Assembly (NCBI GenBank): GCA_022648165.1
Contig: JALCLX010000002.1
Location: 247,706 to 311,705, forward strand
Direction: 5' to 3'
Source of the DNA: Ancrocorticia sp.
Lineage (GTDB): Bacteria > Actinomycetota > Actinomycetes > Actinomycetales > Actinomycetaceae
Length of the DNA: 64,000 nt
Below, piece by piece: positions 28,619-39,516 of the stretch. A program made the translations under genes and the position numbers. The notes below the pieces were generated by a model. It was not told the DNA's origin and ran no database searches. It saw only the letters and a program-made list of their open reading frames with translations. The stretch's first letter is position 1, and every line of letters starts with the position of its first letter.

Positions 28619-29743
28619 ATGGCTAGCGTAACCTTTGAAAAGGCAACTCGAATCTACCCAGGTTCGGATACCCCCGCAGTAGACCAGCTCTCATTGGAAA
28701 TTAATGATGGCGAGTTTCTTGTACTCGTTGGTCCATCTGGTTGCGGAAAATCAACCTCCCTGCGCATGCTGGCAGGGCTCGAAGACGTCAATTCCGGCCG
28801 CATTTTCATTGGCGATCGCGATGTGACAGACGTTTCCCCTAAGGATCGCGACATTGCGATGGTGTTCCAGAACTACGCCCTATACCCGCACATGACGGTT
28901 GCGGACAACATGGGCTTTGCCCTCAAGATTGCGGGCGAACCGAAGGACGTCATCAAGAAACGCGTTCACGAAGCGGCGAAGATCCTGGACCTGGAGCCGT
29001 ACCTGGATCGCAAACCAAAGGCACTGTCCGGTGGCCAGCGGCAGCGTGTTGCGATGGGACGCGCGATCGTGCGCGAACCTCGCGTGTTCCTCATGGACGA
29101 ACCACTGTCGAATTTGGATGCAAAGCTTCGTGTGCAGACCCGCACCCAGATCGCCGCTTTGCAGCGCAATTTGGGTATCACTACCGTGTATGTGACCCAC
29201 GATCAGACTGAAGCTCTGACTATGGGCGACCGCATCGCGGTTTTGAAAGATGGCGTACTTCAGCAGGTTGGAACGCCAGACGAAATGTACCGCGTGCCTG
29301 GCAACGCCTTCGTAGCAGGCTTCATCGGCTCGCCCGCTATGAATTTAGGCAAATGGCGAGTGGTTGGCGATAGCGCAGTGTATGGCGATGCAAAGATCCG
29401 GATCCCCCGCGAGATCCTAGATAAGCTCACCCCGGAAGATGACAATAACATCATCGTTGGATTCCGCCCCGAAGCAGCCGAATGGACACAGGATCCGAAC
29501 GAGTCTTCAGTTCCAGTGGACGTGACATTCGTGGAACACCTTGGTTCCGACGCCTACGTTTATGGCAAGGTTGCTGGCGCCGCGAACGAAACTGAGAAGT
29601 TTGGTTCCGGCGACGATTCGGACCAGGTGACGGTGCGTATCGAACCTGATCGGGTGCCAAAAGCCGGCGATATCATTCACCTCGCCCCCACGCTTGATCG
29701 CCTTCACCTGTTTGCCGCAGGCAGCGGTCTGCGCCTGAACTGA
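28619..29743 (+). CDS. sugar ABC transporter ATPase, UgpC/MsiK/MsmK type
   Basis: A 374 aa ATPase. Walker A GPSGCGKSTSLRMLAGL at about 36-52, signature ALSGGQRQRVAMGRAI, Walker B RVFLMDEPLSNLDAKLR, switch His in VYVTHDQTEALTMGDRIAVL, then the C-terminal regulatory TOBE/MalK-like domain (NAFVAGFIGSPAMNL...) of CUT1 ATPases. It stands alone without permeases, as MsiK-type ATPases do when they serve several sugar importers. The CUT1 operon at 38-41.5 kb lacks an ATPase and is the obvious partner in this window (inference). It is flanked by a strong terminator. Confidence 0.93.
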   Translation: MASVTFEKATRIYPGSDTPAVDQLSLEINDGEFLVLVGPSGCGKSTSLRMLAGLEDVNSGRIFIGDRDVTDVSPKDRDIAMVFQNYALYPHMTVADNMGFALKIAGEPKDVIKKRVHEAAKILDLEPYLDRKPKALSGGQRQRVAMGRAIVREPRVFLMDEPLSNLDAKLRVQTRTQIAALQRNLGITTVYVTHDQTEALTMGDRIAVLKDGVLQQVGTPDEMYRVPGNAFVAGFIGSPAMNLGKWRVVGDSAVYGDAKIRIPREILDKLTPEDDNNIIVGFRPEAAEWTQDPNESSVPVDVTFVEHLGSDAYVYGKVAGAANETEKFGSGDDSDQVTVRIEPDRVPKAGDIIHLAPTLDRLHLFAAGSGLRLN

Positions 29744-29758
29744 GAAATAGCTACGATA

Positions 29759-29790
29759 GGGAGGGCCGCGGCTCATGCTGCGGCCCTCCC
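29759..29790 (+). terminator. terminator after UgpC-like gene
   Basis: An 11 bp perfect stem GGGAGGGCCGC / GCGGCCCTCCC with a 10 nt loop, followed by TTCCCGTT. It is 15 nt after the stop of the ATPase gene. Confidence 0.85.
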
Positions 29791-29876
29791 TTCCCGTTGG
29801 GCCGTGCAATCCTTCTGGGTGCGTAGGCCAGAACCGACATCAGGAACGTCCGCATCGACGTTCGCCACGAAGGTAC

Positions 29877-31157
29877 ATGATGAGACAACAGTTACAGATC
29901 CGCGCTGTGCGCGTAGACCCCGCACTCCTTGATCTTCCCTGGCATATACCGCTTGAAGACTGGCCTTCGGACATTGTTGCGGCCTTACCACGCGGCATCT
30001 CGCGGCACGTGGTCCGATTTGTGCGCTTGGGCGGCCGGATCCTAGCAATCAAAGAGATCGGCGAGGAAGTTGCCTTCCACGAATACGAAATCCTTCGCGA
30101 CCTGGTGCGCTTGGATGCGCCATCGGTAGAACCCGTGGCCGTGATCACTGGCCGCGCCAGCGCTTCTGGTGAAGCACTCAATGCGGTGCTCGTGACGGAA
30201 CACCTAGCATATTCGCTACCGTACCGGGCGGTTTTTGGGCAGCACCAACGCCCCGAGACCGTGCGCCGCCTCATCGATGCGCTCACGGTTTTGATGGTTC
30301 GGCTGCACCTGCTTGGTTTCTTCTGGGGAGATGTTTCGCTATCCAACACGCTGTTCCGGCGCGACGCCGGCGCATTCGCCGCGTATCTGGTAGACGCAGA
30401 AACGGGTGAGCTCTATGACCAGATGACGGATGGCAAACGTGAATACGATATCGACGTAGCGCGCACAAACATCATTGGCGAACTTATGGATTTACAGGCA
30501 GGCCGAGTGCTGCCAGATAGCTACGACACTATCGACGTGGGCAACTACTTTGTCCGCCGCTATCATGAGCTGTGGAACGAGCTGACGAAGGAAACATCAT
30601 TCGCAGCTAACGAGCGGTGGAAAGTTGCAGACCGTGTTGAGAAACTCAACGAATTGGGCTTTGACGTAGGCGAACTTTCCATGTCTACTGATCCATCTGG
30701 GTCACGGGTGTCAATCCAACCGAAAGTGGTGGATGCCGGGCACTACTCGCGCCAGATCATGCGCCTCACGGGAATGGACGTGCAGGAAAACCAGGCGCGG
30801 CGCATGCTGAACGACATCAAGCAGTACCAATCTGCGCGTGGTATGCAAAATGACGATCTCTCGTTGGTAGCGCACGACTGGATGACACACGTATTTGAGC
30901 CGACCGTCAATGCGGTTCCTCGCGACCTGCGTGGCAAATTGGAGCCTGCCGAGATCTTCCATCAGTTCCTGGAACACCGCTGGTACATTTCCGAGCAGGC
31001 GCGCCACGATGTGCCACTGGATCAGGCGATTCATTCATACATTGAGAACGTGCTCCGCCAACGCCGCGACGAACGCTCATTCCTTCCCGGTGATACGGAG
31101 GAAATCCCCATGGTCACCGAACAGCTCGATGCTCACGGATATCCAATCGAAGAATGA
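29877..31157 (+). CDS. DUF4032 family kinase-like protein
   Basis: The track start at 29775 lies inside the terminator hairpin; ATG 29877 or 29880 (MMRQQLQIRAVRVDPALLDLPWHIPLEDWP) with AAGG upstream is the likely start, about 426 aa. The N-terminal half resembles a lipopolysaccharide-kinase/protein-kinase-like fold (FVRLGGRILAIKEIGEEVAFHEYEILRDL, LHLLGFFWGDVSLSNTLFRRDAGAFAAYLVDAETGELY), retaining a catalytic-loop-like GDVSLSNTL and a metal-binding-like LVDAETGE. The C-terminal half is the DUF4032 core (YDQMTDGKREYDIDVARTNIIGELMDLQAG). Actinobacterial conserved gene of unknown function. It converges on asd across a shared terminator. Confidence 0.85.
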   Translation: MMRQQLQIRAVRVDPALLDLPWHIPLEDWPSDIVAALPRGISRHVVRFVRLGGRILAIKEIGEEVAFHEYEILRDLVRLDAPSVEPVAVITGRASASGEALNAVLVTEHLAYSLPYRAVFGQHQRPETVRRLIDALTVLMVRLHLLGFFWGDVSLSNTLFRRDAGAFAAYLVDAETGELYDQMTDGKREYDIDVARTNIIGELMDLQAGRVLPDSYDTIDVGNYFVRRYHELWNELTKETSFAANERWKVADRVEKLNELGFDVGELSMSTDPSGSRVSIQPKVVDAGHYSRQIMRLTGMDVQENQARRMLNDIKQYQSARGMQNDDLSLVAHDWMTHVFEPTVNAVPRDLRGKLEPAEIFHQFLEHRWYISEQARHDVPLDQAIHSYIENVLRQRRDERSFLPGDTEEIPMVTEQLDAHGYPIEE

Positions 31158-31159
31158 GA

Positions 31160-31196
31160 GTGGCCCGCTGGTACCTCTCAGATACCAGCGGGCCAC
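31160..31196. terminator. bidirectional terminator between DUF4032 gene and asd
   Basis: A 14 bp perfect stem GTGGCCCGCTGGTA / TACCAGCGGGCCAC with a 9 nt loop, placed between two convergent genes whose stops are at 31157 and 31216. Confidence 0.85.
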
Positions 31197-31215
31197 GAAC
31201 ACCGGCAGCGGCTTG

Positions 31216-33521
<2,306 letters not shown>

Positions 33522-33611
33522 GTTCCGCTCCTTACAGTAGACTCGTTCATGCTATCGGCGCAGATGAGTTAGCTGCGTAGTGTACCGCCTGATGGACATG
33601 TTCGATACGTC

Positions 33612-34229
33612 TCAATTGAGAGGTGTGCTGATCATATGGCGGCCTTCGAAGGCGCGAGCGAGAGTCGCCTCGTCTGCATACTCCAGGTCGCCTCCCATCG
33701 GAAGCCCCGAGGCCAGACGGGAAATAGTAATGCCCAACGGCGTGAGCATGCGCACTAGGTATGCAGCGGTAGCTTCCCCCTCGACATTCGGATCCATGGC
33801 GAGGATCACTTCTGTGACGTTGGTATCTCCGAGGCGCTGCAGTAGTTCACGAATACGGAGATCCTCTGGGCCGACTCCCTGGATCGGATTGATCGAGCCA
33901 CCGAGCACGTGATATTTACCGCGGTATTCTCTAGTGCGTTCGATCGCCACGATATCTTTTGATTCCTCAACTACGCAGATCACGGAATCGAGCCTGCGCG
34001 GATCTGAGCAGATCGCGCATTTCGTAGATTCGGTGATGTTTCCGCACACTTCGCAAAAGTGGACACGCTCTTTCACCTTGACGAGCGCCGCGGCAAGCGC
34101 TTCGACGTCCGCCTTGTCCTGATCCAGGATATAAAACGCGATTCGCTGCGCACCTTTGGGGCCGATGCCTGGGAGGCGCCCTAGTTCATCGATAAGTTCC
34201 TGTACTGCGCCGTCGTACAACCCAGCCAC
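33612..34229 (-). CDS. recR: recombination mediator RecR
   Basis: A 205 aa protein of RecFOR repair. An N-terminal HhH region ([20 protein letters not shown]), C4 zinc finger [16 protein letters not shown], then a Toprim domain ([44 protein letters not shown]). GTG 34229 shares its first base with the dnaX stop (TAGTG), so translation is coupled, the classic dnaX-recR arrangement. A 90 nt gap separates it from lysC downstream. Confidence 0.97.
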   Translation of the reverse strand: MAGLYDGAVQELIDELGRLPGIGPKGAQRIAFYILDQDKADVEALAAALVKVKERVHFCEVCGNITESTKCAICSDPRRLDSVICVVEESKDIVAIERTREYRGKYHVLGGSINPIQGVGPEDLRIRELLQRLGDTNVTEVILAMDPNVEGEATAAYLVRMLTPLGITISRLASGLPMGGDLEYADEATLARAFEGRHMISTPLN

Positions 34230-36889
34230 TATTGCGCCCCTCCTTCGCTTCCTTGATTCGGAATCTCTTCAATGATGACACCGGAGAGCGTCTCTAGAAC
34301 TACATCTATCCCCACTACGTGCGATTGTTCCACCGTAGGATCATCTGGGCTGACCTCGTCCTCCTCGGGGATCGAGGCGCTCGCTGCGGGATTCGGAGAG
34401 CTCACTTCCGGACTCGCGGCCGAAGGTGCGTGCGGCTCGGCACTCGGCTGTGTGGACCTGCCGTCCGAAGTATGATGCGCCTTTTTCATCTGTGCCAGGC
34501 TGGGCGGAGTGGGCATGGTTTGGGCGTAGAACGGCTCTGCCTCCAGAATTCCAAAACCCTGCTCTGTATCGCGGTTTTGCCCTCCGCCCGGTTCTTCTTC
34601 AGCATCAGCTCCCGTGCGGTGCGGCGGGTTGGCGGCCGCTTCTTGGCTGAGGCCTGCGTGAGGATCGTCCAAGAGCTGTGCGAGCACACCCGCGGGATCC
34701 TCGGCAGCACCAGCGGCAGCGGGATCCTCGGCAGCACCAGCGGCAGCGGAATCCTCCGGGCTGGCGATCACAGCCGAATCCGCTGGCGCAGCCGGCTCCG
34801 CTCCAATGGCCGCAACTCGTTCGCCCGGTTTGGCGGGCACAACCCACTGCGCTGACATGACGGGCGCAGCCGGCTCCGTTTCAGAAGCCCGCACCGGCGC
34901 CTCATCTGGTGATGGCTCCGGCGCCGCCTCAGGGGCGGCTTCCTCTTTTGGGCGTTCACCACCTCCCACAGTTGCGGTGACACGCGCATCGATGCCAAGC
35001 ACATCGTGCAGTGCAGCTGCGACGCTCTCTGTGTGCCGCGGCTGGTTGAACGTAGCAGCGAGCCCATTTGATTTAAAAAGCAACGTGAGTAGCCCATCAT
35101 GGTATGAGCCGATCTGCGCATTCTCCTTGATAAGTGCCGCTGTGGCCCGGGCGTGTGCAGCCATGACAGCCGCAATGACCTCGTTCCACCGCTGGCGAAT
35201 TATCGCAGTATCCACGCCACCGTAGGCCGCAGTATCCACGCCGCCGCGTGCCGCAGTATCCACGCCGCCGCGTGCCGCTTCCGGATGAGCCGCCGCATCC
35301 GCAGAATCAAGCGGAACAGCACCCTCCGTTTCGCTCTTCGATGTTCCCTCAGCCGCGGGCGCAGCAGCGCCATCAGATACCTGCACGCCAGCATCTGGCA
35401 CATTGATGCCAGATGCTGGCGCACCGCTATCACGTGCTTCATCTGCGCGCCGCTCGGCTTGCTCCGCCGTGGATGCCTCGTGAGTTGTGGATGCCTCAGG
35501 AGTTGTGGACTCACTTGGCATCGTGGGGTTGGTGTGCGCTGATCCTGCCGCATCTTCCTCAGGCGCAGCTGCCCATTGCGGAGAGACAATCTTCCCGGGG
35601 CGCCGGGACGTGCGCTGCACTCCCCGCTCAGCAACCACGTTCTGCGGCGCACGCTCCACGTGAGGAGCTGTCCGGTGAGTATCCTGTGCGGCTCGCGCTT
35701 GGGCGGGTCGGCCGCCCGGCGCCGCCGCGTTGCGCGCTCCGGTTGCCACCGCGGGTGCCGCACCGGACGTATGTGCTGCGTTACCCTGCCCGGTCACCAG
35801 GAGCAGGCGCGCACAGAGCAACTCCAATTGCAGACGTGGCGAGGTAGCCCCTACCATCATCGTCAGTGCCTCGTTGACGAGGTCTGCGCTGCGCGATGCA
35901 CGGCCAGCGCCCATGTGTTCCGCCTGAAGCTGCATGCGTTTGTATTGATCTGCCGGGACAGAATCGAACACATCCGCAGCCGCGTCTCCGGAAATCGCGA
36001 TCACGATGATGTCCCGCAACCGCTGTAACAGATCTTCCACGAATCGCCGCGGATCGTGCCCCGACTGGACCACTCTGTCTACCACAGAAAACAAGGTGGC
36101 GCCGTCGTCGGCAGCGATGGCCTCGGTGGCATCGTCAAGAAGCGACGAATCTGTGTAGCCGAGCAACGCGATGGCGTCCGCATACCGCAGCTCCGATCCG
36201 TCAGTACCTCCGATGAGCTGGTCGAGGACAGAGAGCGAGTCACGTACGGAACCGCCTCCCGCCCGAACCACCAGCGGAAGCACGCCCGCGCCAACTGAAA
36301 TCCCTTCTTGTTCCGCGATTTTCGCAAGATACTGCTCCAGCGTATTCGGCGGGACCAGCCGGAATGGGTAGTGGTGTGTCCGCGACCGAATCGTGCCAAT
36401 CACTTTCTCCGGTTCGGTCGTAGCGAAGATGAACTTGACGTGAGGCGGAGGTTCCTCCACAAGCTTCAAAAGCGCATTGAAGCCCTGGTTTGTCACCATA
36501 TGTGCCTCATCAATAATGAAGATCTTGTACCGGTCACGAGCAGGCGCGAAAGATGCGCGTTCAACCAGTTCACGCGCGTCATCAACGCCCCCATGGCTAG
36601 CCGCGTCCATCTCCACCACATCGAGGGATCCGGAACCGCCAAGTGCCAGTTCGCGGCACGAATCACACGTGCCGCACGGAGTATCCGTTGGGGCTGCAGC
36701 ACAATTCAGGCAGCGCGCAAGGATCCGTGCCGAGGTAGTTTTGCCACAGCCCCGCGGACCTGAAAAGAGGTAAGCATGCGCCGTTCTATCGCCACGCAAG
36801 GCCGCCATCAAGGGCTTCGTCACTTGATCTTGCCCGATGACGTCCTGGAATCTTTGTGGCCGATAACGCCGATACAATGCCATGCTCAC
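34229..36889 (-). CDS. dnaX: DNA polymerase III subunit gamma/tau
   Basis: An 886 aa clamp-loader subunit from GTG 36889. AAA+ domain: [21 protein letters not shown], Walker [22 protein letters not shown], zinc module [16 protein letters not shown], Walker [10 protein letters not shown] and sensor 1 [24 protein letters not shown]. Domain III follows to about residue 365. The remaining 500 residues are a long Ala/Glu/Pro-rich region that contains a conserved tau-like block ([65 protein letters not shown]). The low-complexity parts hold two in-frame tandem repeats. An unusually long tail compared with Escherichia coli tau (about 643 aa). Confidence 0.95.
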   Translation of the reverse strand: MSMALYRRYRPQRFQDVIGQDQVTKPLMAALRGDRTAHAYLFSGPRGCGKTTSARILARCLNCAAAPTDTPCGTCDSCRELALGGSGSLDVVEMDAASHGGVDDARELVERASFAPARDRYKIFIIDEAHMVTNQGFNALLKLVEEPPPHVKFIFATTEPEKVIGTIRSRTHHYPFRLVPPNTLEQYLAKIAEQEGISVGAGVLPLVVRAGGGSVRDSLSVLDQLIGGTDGSELRYADAIALLGYTDSSLLDDATEAIAADDGATLFSVVDRVVQSGHDPRRFVEDLLQRLRDIIVIAISGDAAADVFDSVPADQYKRMQLQAEHMGAGRASRSADLVNEALTMMVGATSPRLQLELLCARLLLVTGQGNAAHTSGAAPAVATGARNAAAPGGRPAQARAAQDTHRTAPHVERAPQNVVAERGVQRTSRRPGKIVSPQWAAAPEEDAAGSAHTNPTMPSESTTPEASTTHEASTAEQAERRADEARDSGAPASGINVPDAGVQVSDGAAAPAAEGTSKSETEGAVPLDSADAAAHPEAARGGVDTAARGGVDTAAYGGVDTAIIRQRWNEVIAAVMAAHARATAALIKENAQIGSYHDGLLTLLFKSNGLAATFNQPRHTESVAAALHDVLGIDARVTATVGGGERPKEEAAPEAAPEPSPDEAPVRASETEPAAPVMSAQWVVPAKPGERVAAIGAEPAAPADSAVIASPEDSAAAGAAEDPAAAGAAEDPAGVLAQLLDDPHAGLSQEAAANPPHRTGADAEEEPGGGQNRDTEQGFGILEAEPFYAQTMPTPPSLAQMKKAHHTSDGRSTQPSAEPHAPSAASPEVSSPNPAASASIPEEDEVSPDDPTVEQSHVVGIDVVLETLSGVIIEEIPNQGSEGGAQ
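34694..34747 (-). repeat. 27 bp in-frame tandem repeat in dnaX (2 units)
   Basis: Two identical copies of GGGATCCTCGGCAGCACCAG plus CGGCAGC encode repeated AAGAAEDPA-type segments in the disordered tail of DnaX. A third, degraded start (GGAATCCTCC) follows. Identity at nucleotide level suggests recent expansion. Confidence 0.85.
35205..35276 (-). repeat. 24 bp in-frame tandem repeat in dnaX (3 units)
   Basis: Three 24 bp units, two identical and one with two changes, encode ARGGVDTA / ARGGVDTA / AYGGVDTA just before the tau-like block of DnaX. Such in-frame units may vary in number between strains. Confidence 0.85.
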
Positions 36890-36966
36890 GGGACTAGTCT
36901 ACGTGGCTCCTCAGACAAAAAATCTCCCCAGATTTGCTTTCGCTGTTCTCATGCCCCTCACGCACT

Positions 36967-37031
36967 TTTTCTTGCTGAAACCGGCATTTCCGCGGCACCG
37001 ATATCACCGCATGCCGGTTTCAGCAAGAAAA
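36967..37031. repeat. palindromic intergenic element, copy B
   Basis: A perfect 21 bp inverted repeat TTTTCTTGCTGAAACCGGCAT / ATGCCGGTTTCAGCAAGAAAA with a 23 nt loop, between the dnaX start and the stop of the membrane-protein gene upstream of it. It belongs to the same family as copies A, C and D and could fold as a strong hairpin in either transcript. Confidence 0.8.
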
Positions 37032-37097
37032 GGTCAAGATGCTTTTGGGTCGCGTCAGCGGCGAATAACGCCCCTCCAATAGACGGCATCCGCTCCG

Positions 37098-37682
37098 TTA
37101 CGCACGCGAAGTGCCCTCGGCAGCATCGTTATCTTCTTCAATCACGTCAACGACGATCTCCTCGGCTCCGGCCTGCGCCTCTGCGGCGTCGTCCGCCTCA
37201 TCCGAAACCAGAATCTCGGCACTGGCGGTGCCGGCTGCGTCGTCGGAGTCACTCGATTCTTCTCCGTCCCCCGCCCCGAAATCCTCAAACAAGTCCGCAT
37301 CCTCCATGTCCGCGTCATCACTCGGCGAAACCGCCGAAACGGCGCTTGGAGCCTCCGCGAGCATCGACACCGGCGCCACCACAATTCGCGAACGCGCCAC
37401 CCGTGCAAAGAGCAGGACCAACGCGAGGATCGAGACCGCAATTAATACCGATCCCAAAGTGACCATCGACGTGCCCTTTGTGTAACCACCGTAATAGTCT
37501 TTTGCTTCTGTGATCGTGCCATCTGACGCACCTATCTGCGCCGTGATAGCCATTGATTGTCCCTTGAAATACAACAGGAATCCCACGACGAGCGCAGCTA
37601 CGGAAATCACCCATGCCAAGGTCTGCGCGATGATACGCGATGTTGAATGTTCGGGAGCGGGCGCGGTTTGCGCGTAGTTCAT
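37098..37682 (-). CDS. membrane protein with acidic cytoplasmic tail
   Basis: A 194 aa protein of no recognised family. It has two TM helices (IIAQTLAWVISVAALVVGFLLYF and GTSMVTLGSVLIAVSILALVLLFARV) separated by a short extracellular loop with KDYYGGYTKG. The C-terminal 90 residues are extremely acidic and Ala/Ser-rich (DDADMEDADLFEDFGAGDGEESSDSDDAAG). It precedes dnaX on the same strand but is separated by repeat copy B. The acidic tail could bind cations or basic proteins; that is a guess. Confidence 0.7.
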   Translation of the reverse strand: MNYAQTAPAPEHSTSRIIAQTLAWVISVAALVVGFLLYFKGQSMAITAQIGASDGTITEAKDYYGGYTKGTSMVTLGSVLIAVSILALVLLFARVARSRIVVAPVSMLAEAPSAVSAVSPSDDADMEDADLFEDFGAGDGEESSDSDDAAGTASAEILVSDEADDAAEAQAGAEEIVVDVIEEDNDAAEGTSRA

Positions 37683-37824
37683 GATGAGGCCCTTCTAAAT
37701 AGCGGCACCGGCCGTCCAGCCGGCAGCTCTGTGCCTGCTTACAATACTCACATTTTCCTGGAACTATTCAGGGAAGTACCCCCGAACTATCGGGGGACAC
37801 ACCCGCGCCTCCCTCCCACCAACA

Positions 37825-37898
37825 TGCTTTTTCTAGCTGAAACGGCCAAAACCCCAGAAACAGATGCCGCCTGTATCTATCTCCAGCTAGAAAAAGCA
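37825..37898. repeat. palindromic intergenic element, copy C
   Basis: A perfect 15 bp inverted repeat TGCTTTTTCTAGCTG / CAGCTAGAAAAAGCA enclosing 44 nt. In reverse orientation its right half (CTGGGGTTTTGGCCGTTTCA) matches copy D. It lies in the divergent promoter region between the acidic-tail membrane protein and the sugar operon, so it is not simply a terminator. Confidence 0.8.
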
Positions 37899-37934
37899 CC
37901 GGGCATGCAGCCTGAAGGGCACCGGGCATGCAGC
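37896..37934. repeat. direct repeat adjoining copy C
   Basis: GCACCGGGCATGCAGC occurs twice with a 23 bp period, starting at the outer edge of palindromic copy C. Possibly left by slippage or element insertion. The rest of 37683-38081 holds the palindromic element and the operon promoter; nothing else gene-like is seen. Confidence 0.7.
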
Positions 37935-37986
37935 AGCACCAACAGCCATCGTTATCAAAAATTAACCAATTTTCTCAGCTTTCACC

Positions 37987-38041
37987 TTGCGTTCATGGGA
38001 GCGCTCCCATATAGTGATTACAGGCGTGGGAGCGCTCCCAC
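37987..38041 (+). promoter_or_regulatory. sugar-operon promoter with two LacI-type operators
   Basis: -35 TTGCGT (37987-37992) and -10 TATAGT (38010-38015) are separated by 17 bp. Operator 1, the perfect palindrome ATGGGAGCGCTCCCAT (37995-38010), fills that spacer. Operator 2, GTGGGAGCGCTCCCAC (38026-38041), lies 31 bp further, overlapping the expected transcript start region. The central GAGCGCTC is the typical LacI/CebR-like operator core. The regulator is most likely the LacI protein at the operon's end. Confidence 0.85.
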
Positions 38042-38081
38042 GACGACGCGGCATAATGCCACACATCACAAGGAAGTGACC

Positions 38082-39386
38082 ATGAAGAAACACATATTCA
38101 AGAAGTCCTTCGCTATCACCGCATCTCTGACGGCAGGCGCTCTGATCTTTGCTGGATGTTCATCAGGCGGATCTAACGCGACATCGGATGCGTCTGGCAG
38201 CGCGGCTTCCGGAGATTCATCAGAGCAAATCACACTCACGCTCGCTACATTCAACGATTTCGGATACACAGACGAACTACTCCAGGAGTACATGGATGCG
38301 CATCCGAATATCAAGATCGTACATAACAAGGCTGCCACCTCAAACGATGCGCGCTCCAACTACTTCCAGAAGCTGGGCAAGACCGGCCTAGCGGACATCG
38401 AAGCGATCGAGGTTGACTGGCTTCCCGAAGTTATGCAGTACTCGGATCTGCTTGCGCCAGTACCGGACGATTTGAAGAGCCGTTGGCTGGATTGGAAGAC
38501 TGAAGCCGCTACCGATGCCGATGGCAACTTGATCGGTTACGGTACCGACATCGGCCCTGAGGGTATCTGCTACCGCAGCGACTTGTTCGCCGACGCCGGG
38601 CTGCCCACTGACCGCGATGAGGTTGCCAAGCTGTTCGACGGCGACTGGGCGAACTTCTTCAAGGTTGGCGACGAATACACGTCCAAGACAGGCAAGGCCT
38701 TCTACGATTCAGCAGGCGCTATTTCGCAAGGCATGTTAAACCAGGTCCAAGCCGCATTTGAAGATCCCGACACAGGTGAAATCAACGCCACCACCAACAC
38801 TGAAGTAAAAGACATTTGGAATCAGATCACCACGGCATCAAAGACACAGTCGGCCAAATTGGCCCAGTGGTCTGATGACTGGTACGCAGGCATGACAAAT
38901 GGCGACTTCGCAGTGACGCTCTGCCCCGGCTGGTTCCTTGGAGTCATTGAAGGCAATGCGCCAGACGTCAGCACGTGGGATATTGCTGATGTGTTCCCGA
39001 ATGGCGGCGGCAACTGGGGAGGTTCGTACCTCACCATCCCGGCGAACGGCGAACATGTGGCAGAGGCCCAAGCACTCGCTGATTGGCTCACCTCTCCTGA
39101 AACCCAAATCAAGGCATTCGAAAATGCTGGGACCTTCCCAAGCCAAGTAGAGGCACTTGAGAGTGACACCCTTCTTAGCTCCACCAGCGAATACTTCAAC
39201 AATGCCCCAACTGGACAAATCCTCACCGATCGCGCTAATGCGGTCACAGTGACACCGTACAAGGGCAAGTACTATTTCCAGGTTATGGACGCCTTCCAGC
39301 AGGCACTGACGCGTACCGAGGACGGCACGCAGTCGCCTGACGATTCCTGGAGCCAATGGGTATCCGAAGTGAATGCCATCAACTAA
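38082..39386 (+). CDS. sugar ABC transporter substrate-binding lipoprotein (CUT1)
   Basis: The track starts at 37647; the correct start is ATG 38082 (MKKHIFKKSFAITASLTAGALIFAGCSSGG) with AAGGAAGTGACC upstream, 434 aa. A lipoprotein signal with lipobox LIFAGC is followed by a Ser/Gly linker and a family 1 extracellular solute-binding fold (ITLTLATFNDFGYTDELLQEYMDAHPNIKIVHNKAAT...EAIEVDWLPEVMQYSDLL). First gene of an operon with two permeases, a GH1 glycosidase and LacI. A beta-glucoside or cello-oligosaccharide ligand is inferred from the GH1 enzyme. A hairpin after the gene probably sets its higher expression. Confidence 0.92.
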   Translation: MKKHIFKKSFAITASLTAGALIFAGCSSGGSNATSDASGSAASGDSSEQITLTLATFNDFGYTDELLQEYMDAHPNIKIVHNKAATSNDARSNYFQKLGKTGLADIEAIEVDWLPEVMQYSDLLAPVPDDLKSRWLDWKTEAATDADGNLIGYGTDIGPEGICYRSDLFADAGLPTDRDEVAKLFDGDWANFFKVGDEYTSKTGKAFYDSAGAISQGMLNQVQAAFEDPDTGEINATTNTEVKDIWNQITTASKTQSAKLAQWSDDWYAGMTNGDFAVTLCPGWFLGVIEGNAPDVSTWDIADVFPNGGGNWGGSYLTIPANGEHVAEAQALADWLTSPETQIKAFENAGTFPSQVEALESDTLLSSTSEYFNNAPTGQILTDRANAVTVTPYKGKYYFQVMDAFQQALTRTEDGTQSPDDSWSQWVSEVNAIN

Positions 39387-39417
39387 AACTGACGATACAC
39401 GCAACTCCTGATAGTGC

Positions 39418-39455
39418 ACGGGGGCCCATAAAGGCAGCCCTTCATGGGCCCCCGT
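39418..39455 (+). terminator. intra-operon attenuating hairpin
   Basis: A 12 bp perfect stem ACGGGGGCCCAT / ATGGGCCCCCGT with a 14 nt loop between the binding-protein gene and the first permease, with no T tract. Typical of partial termination or 3' stabilisation after binding-protein genes. Confidence 0.8.
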
Positions 39456-39516
39456 CACGAAAGGCACCACGCATCCTCATTTGTCCAGTCATTTTCATCA
39501 GAAACAGAGCACAAGC

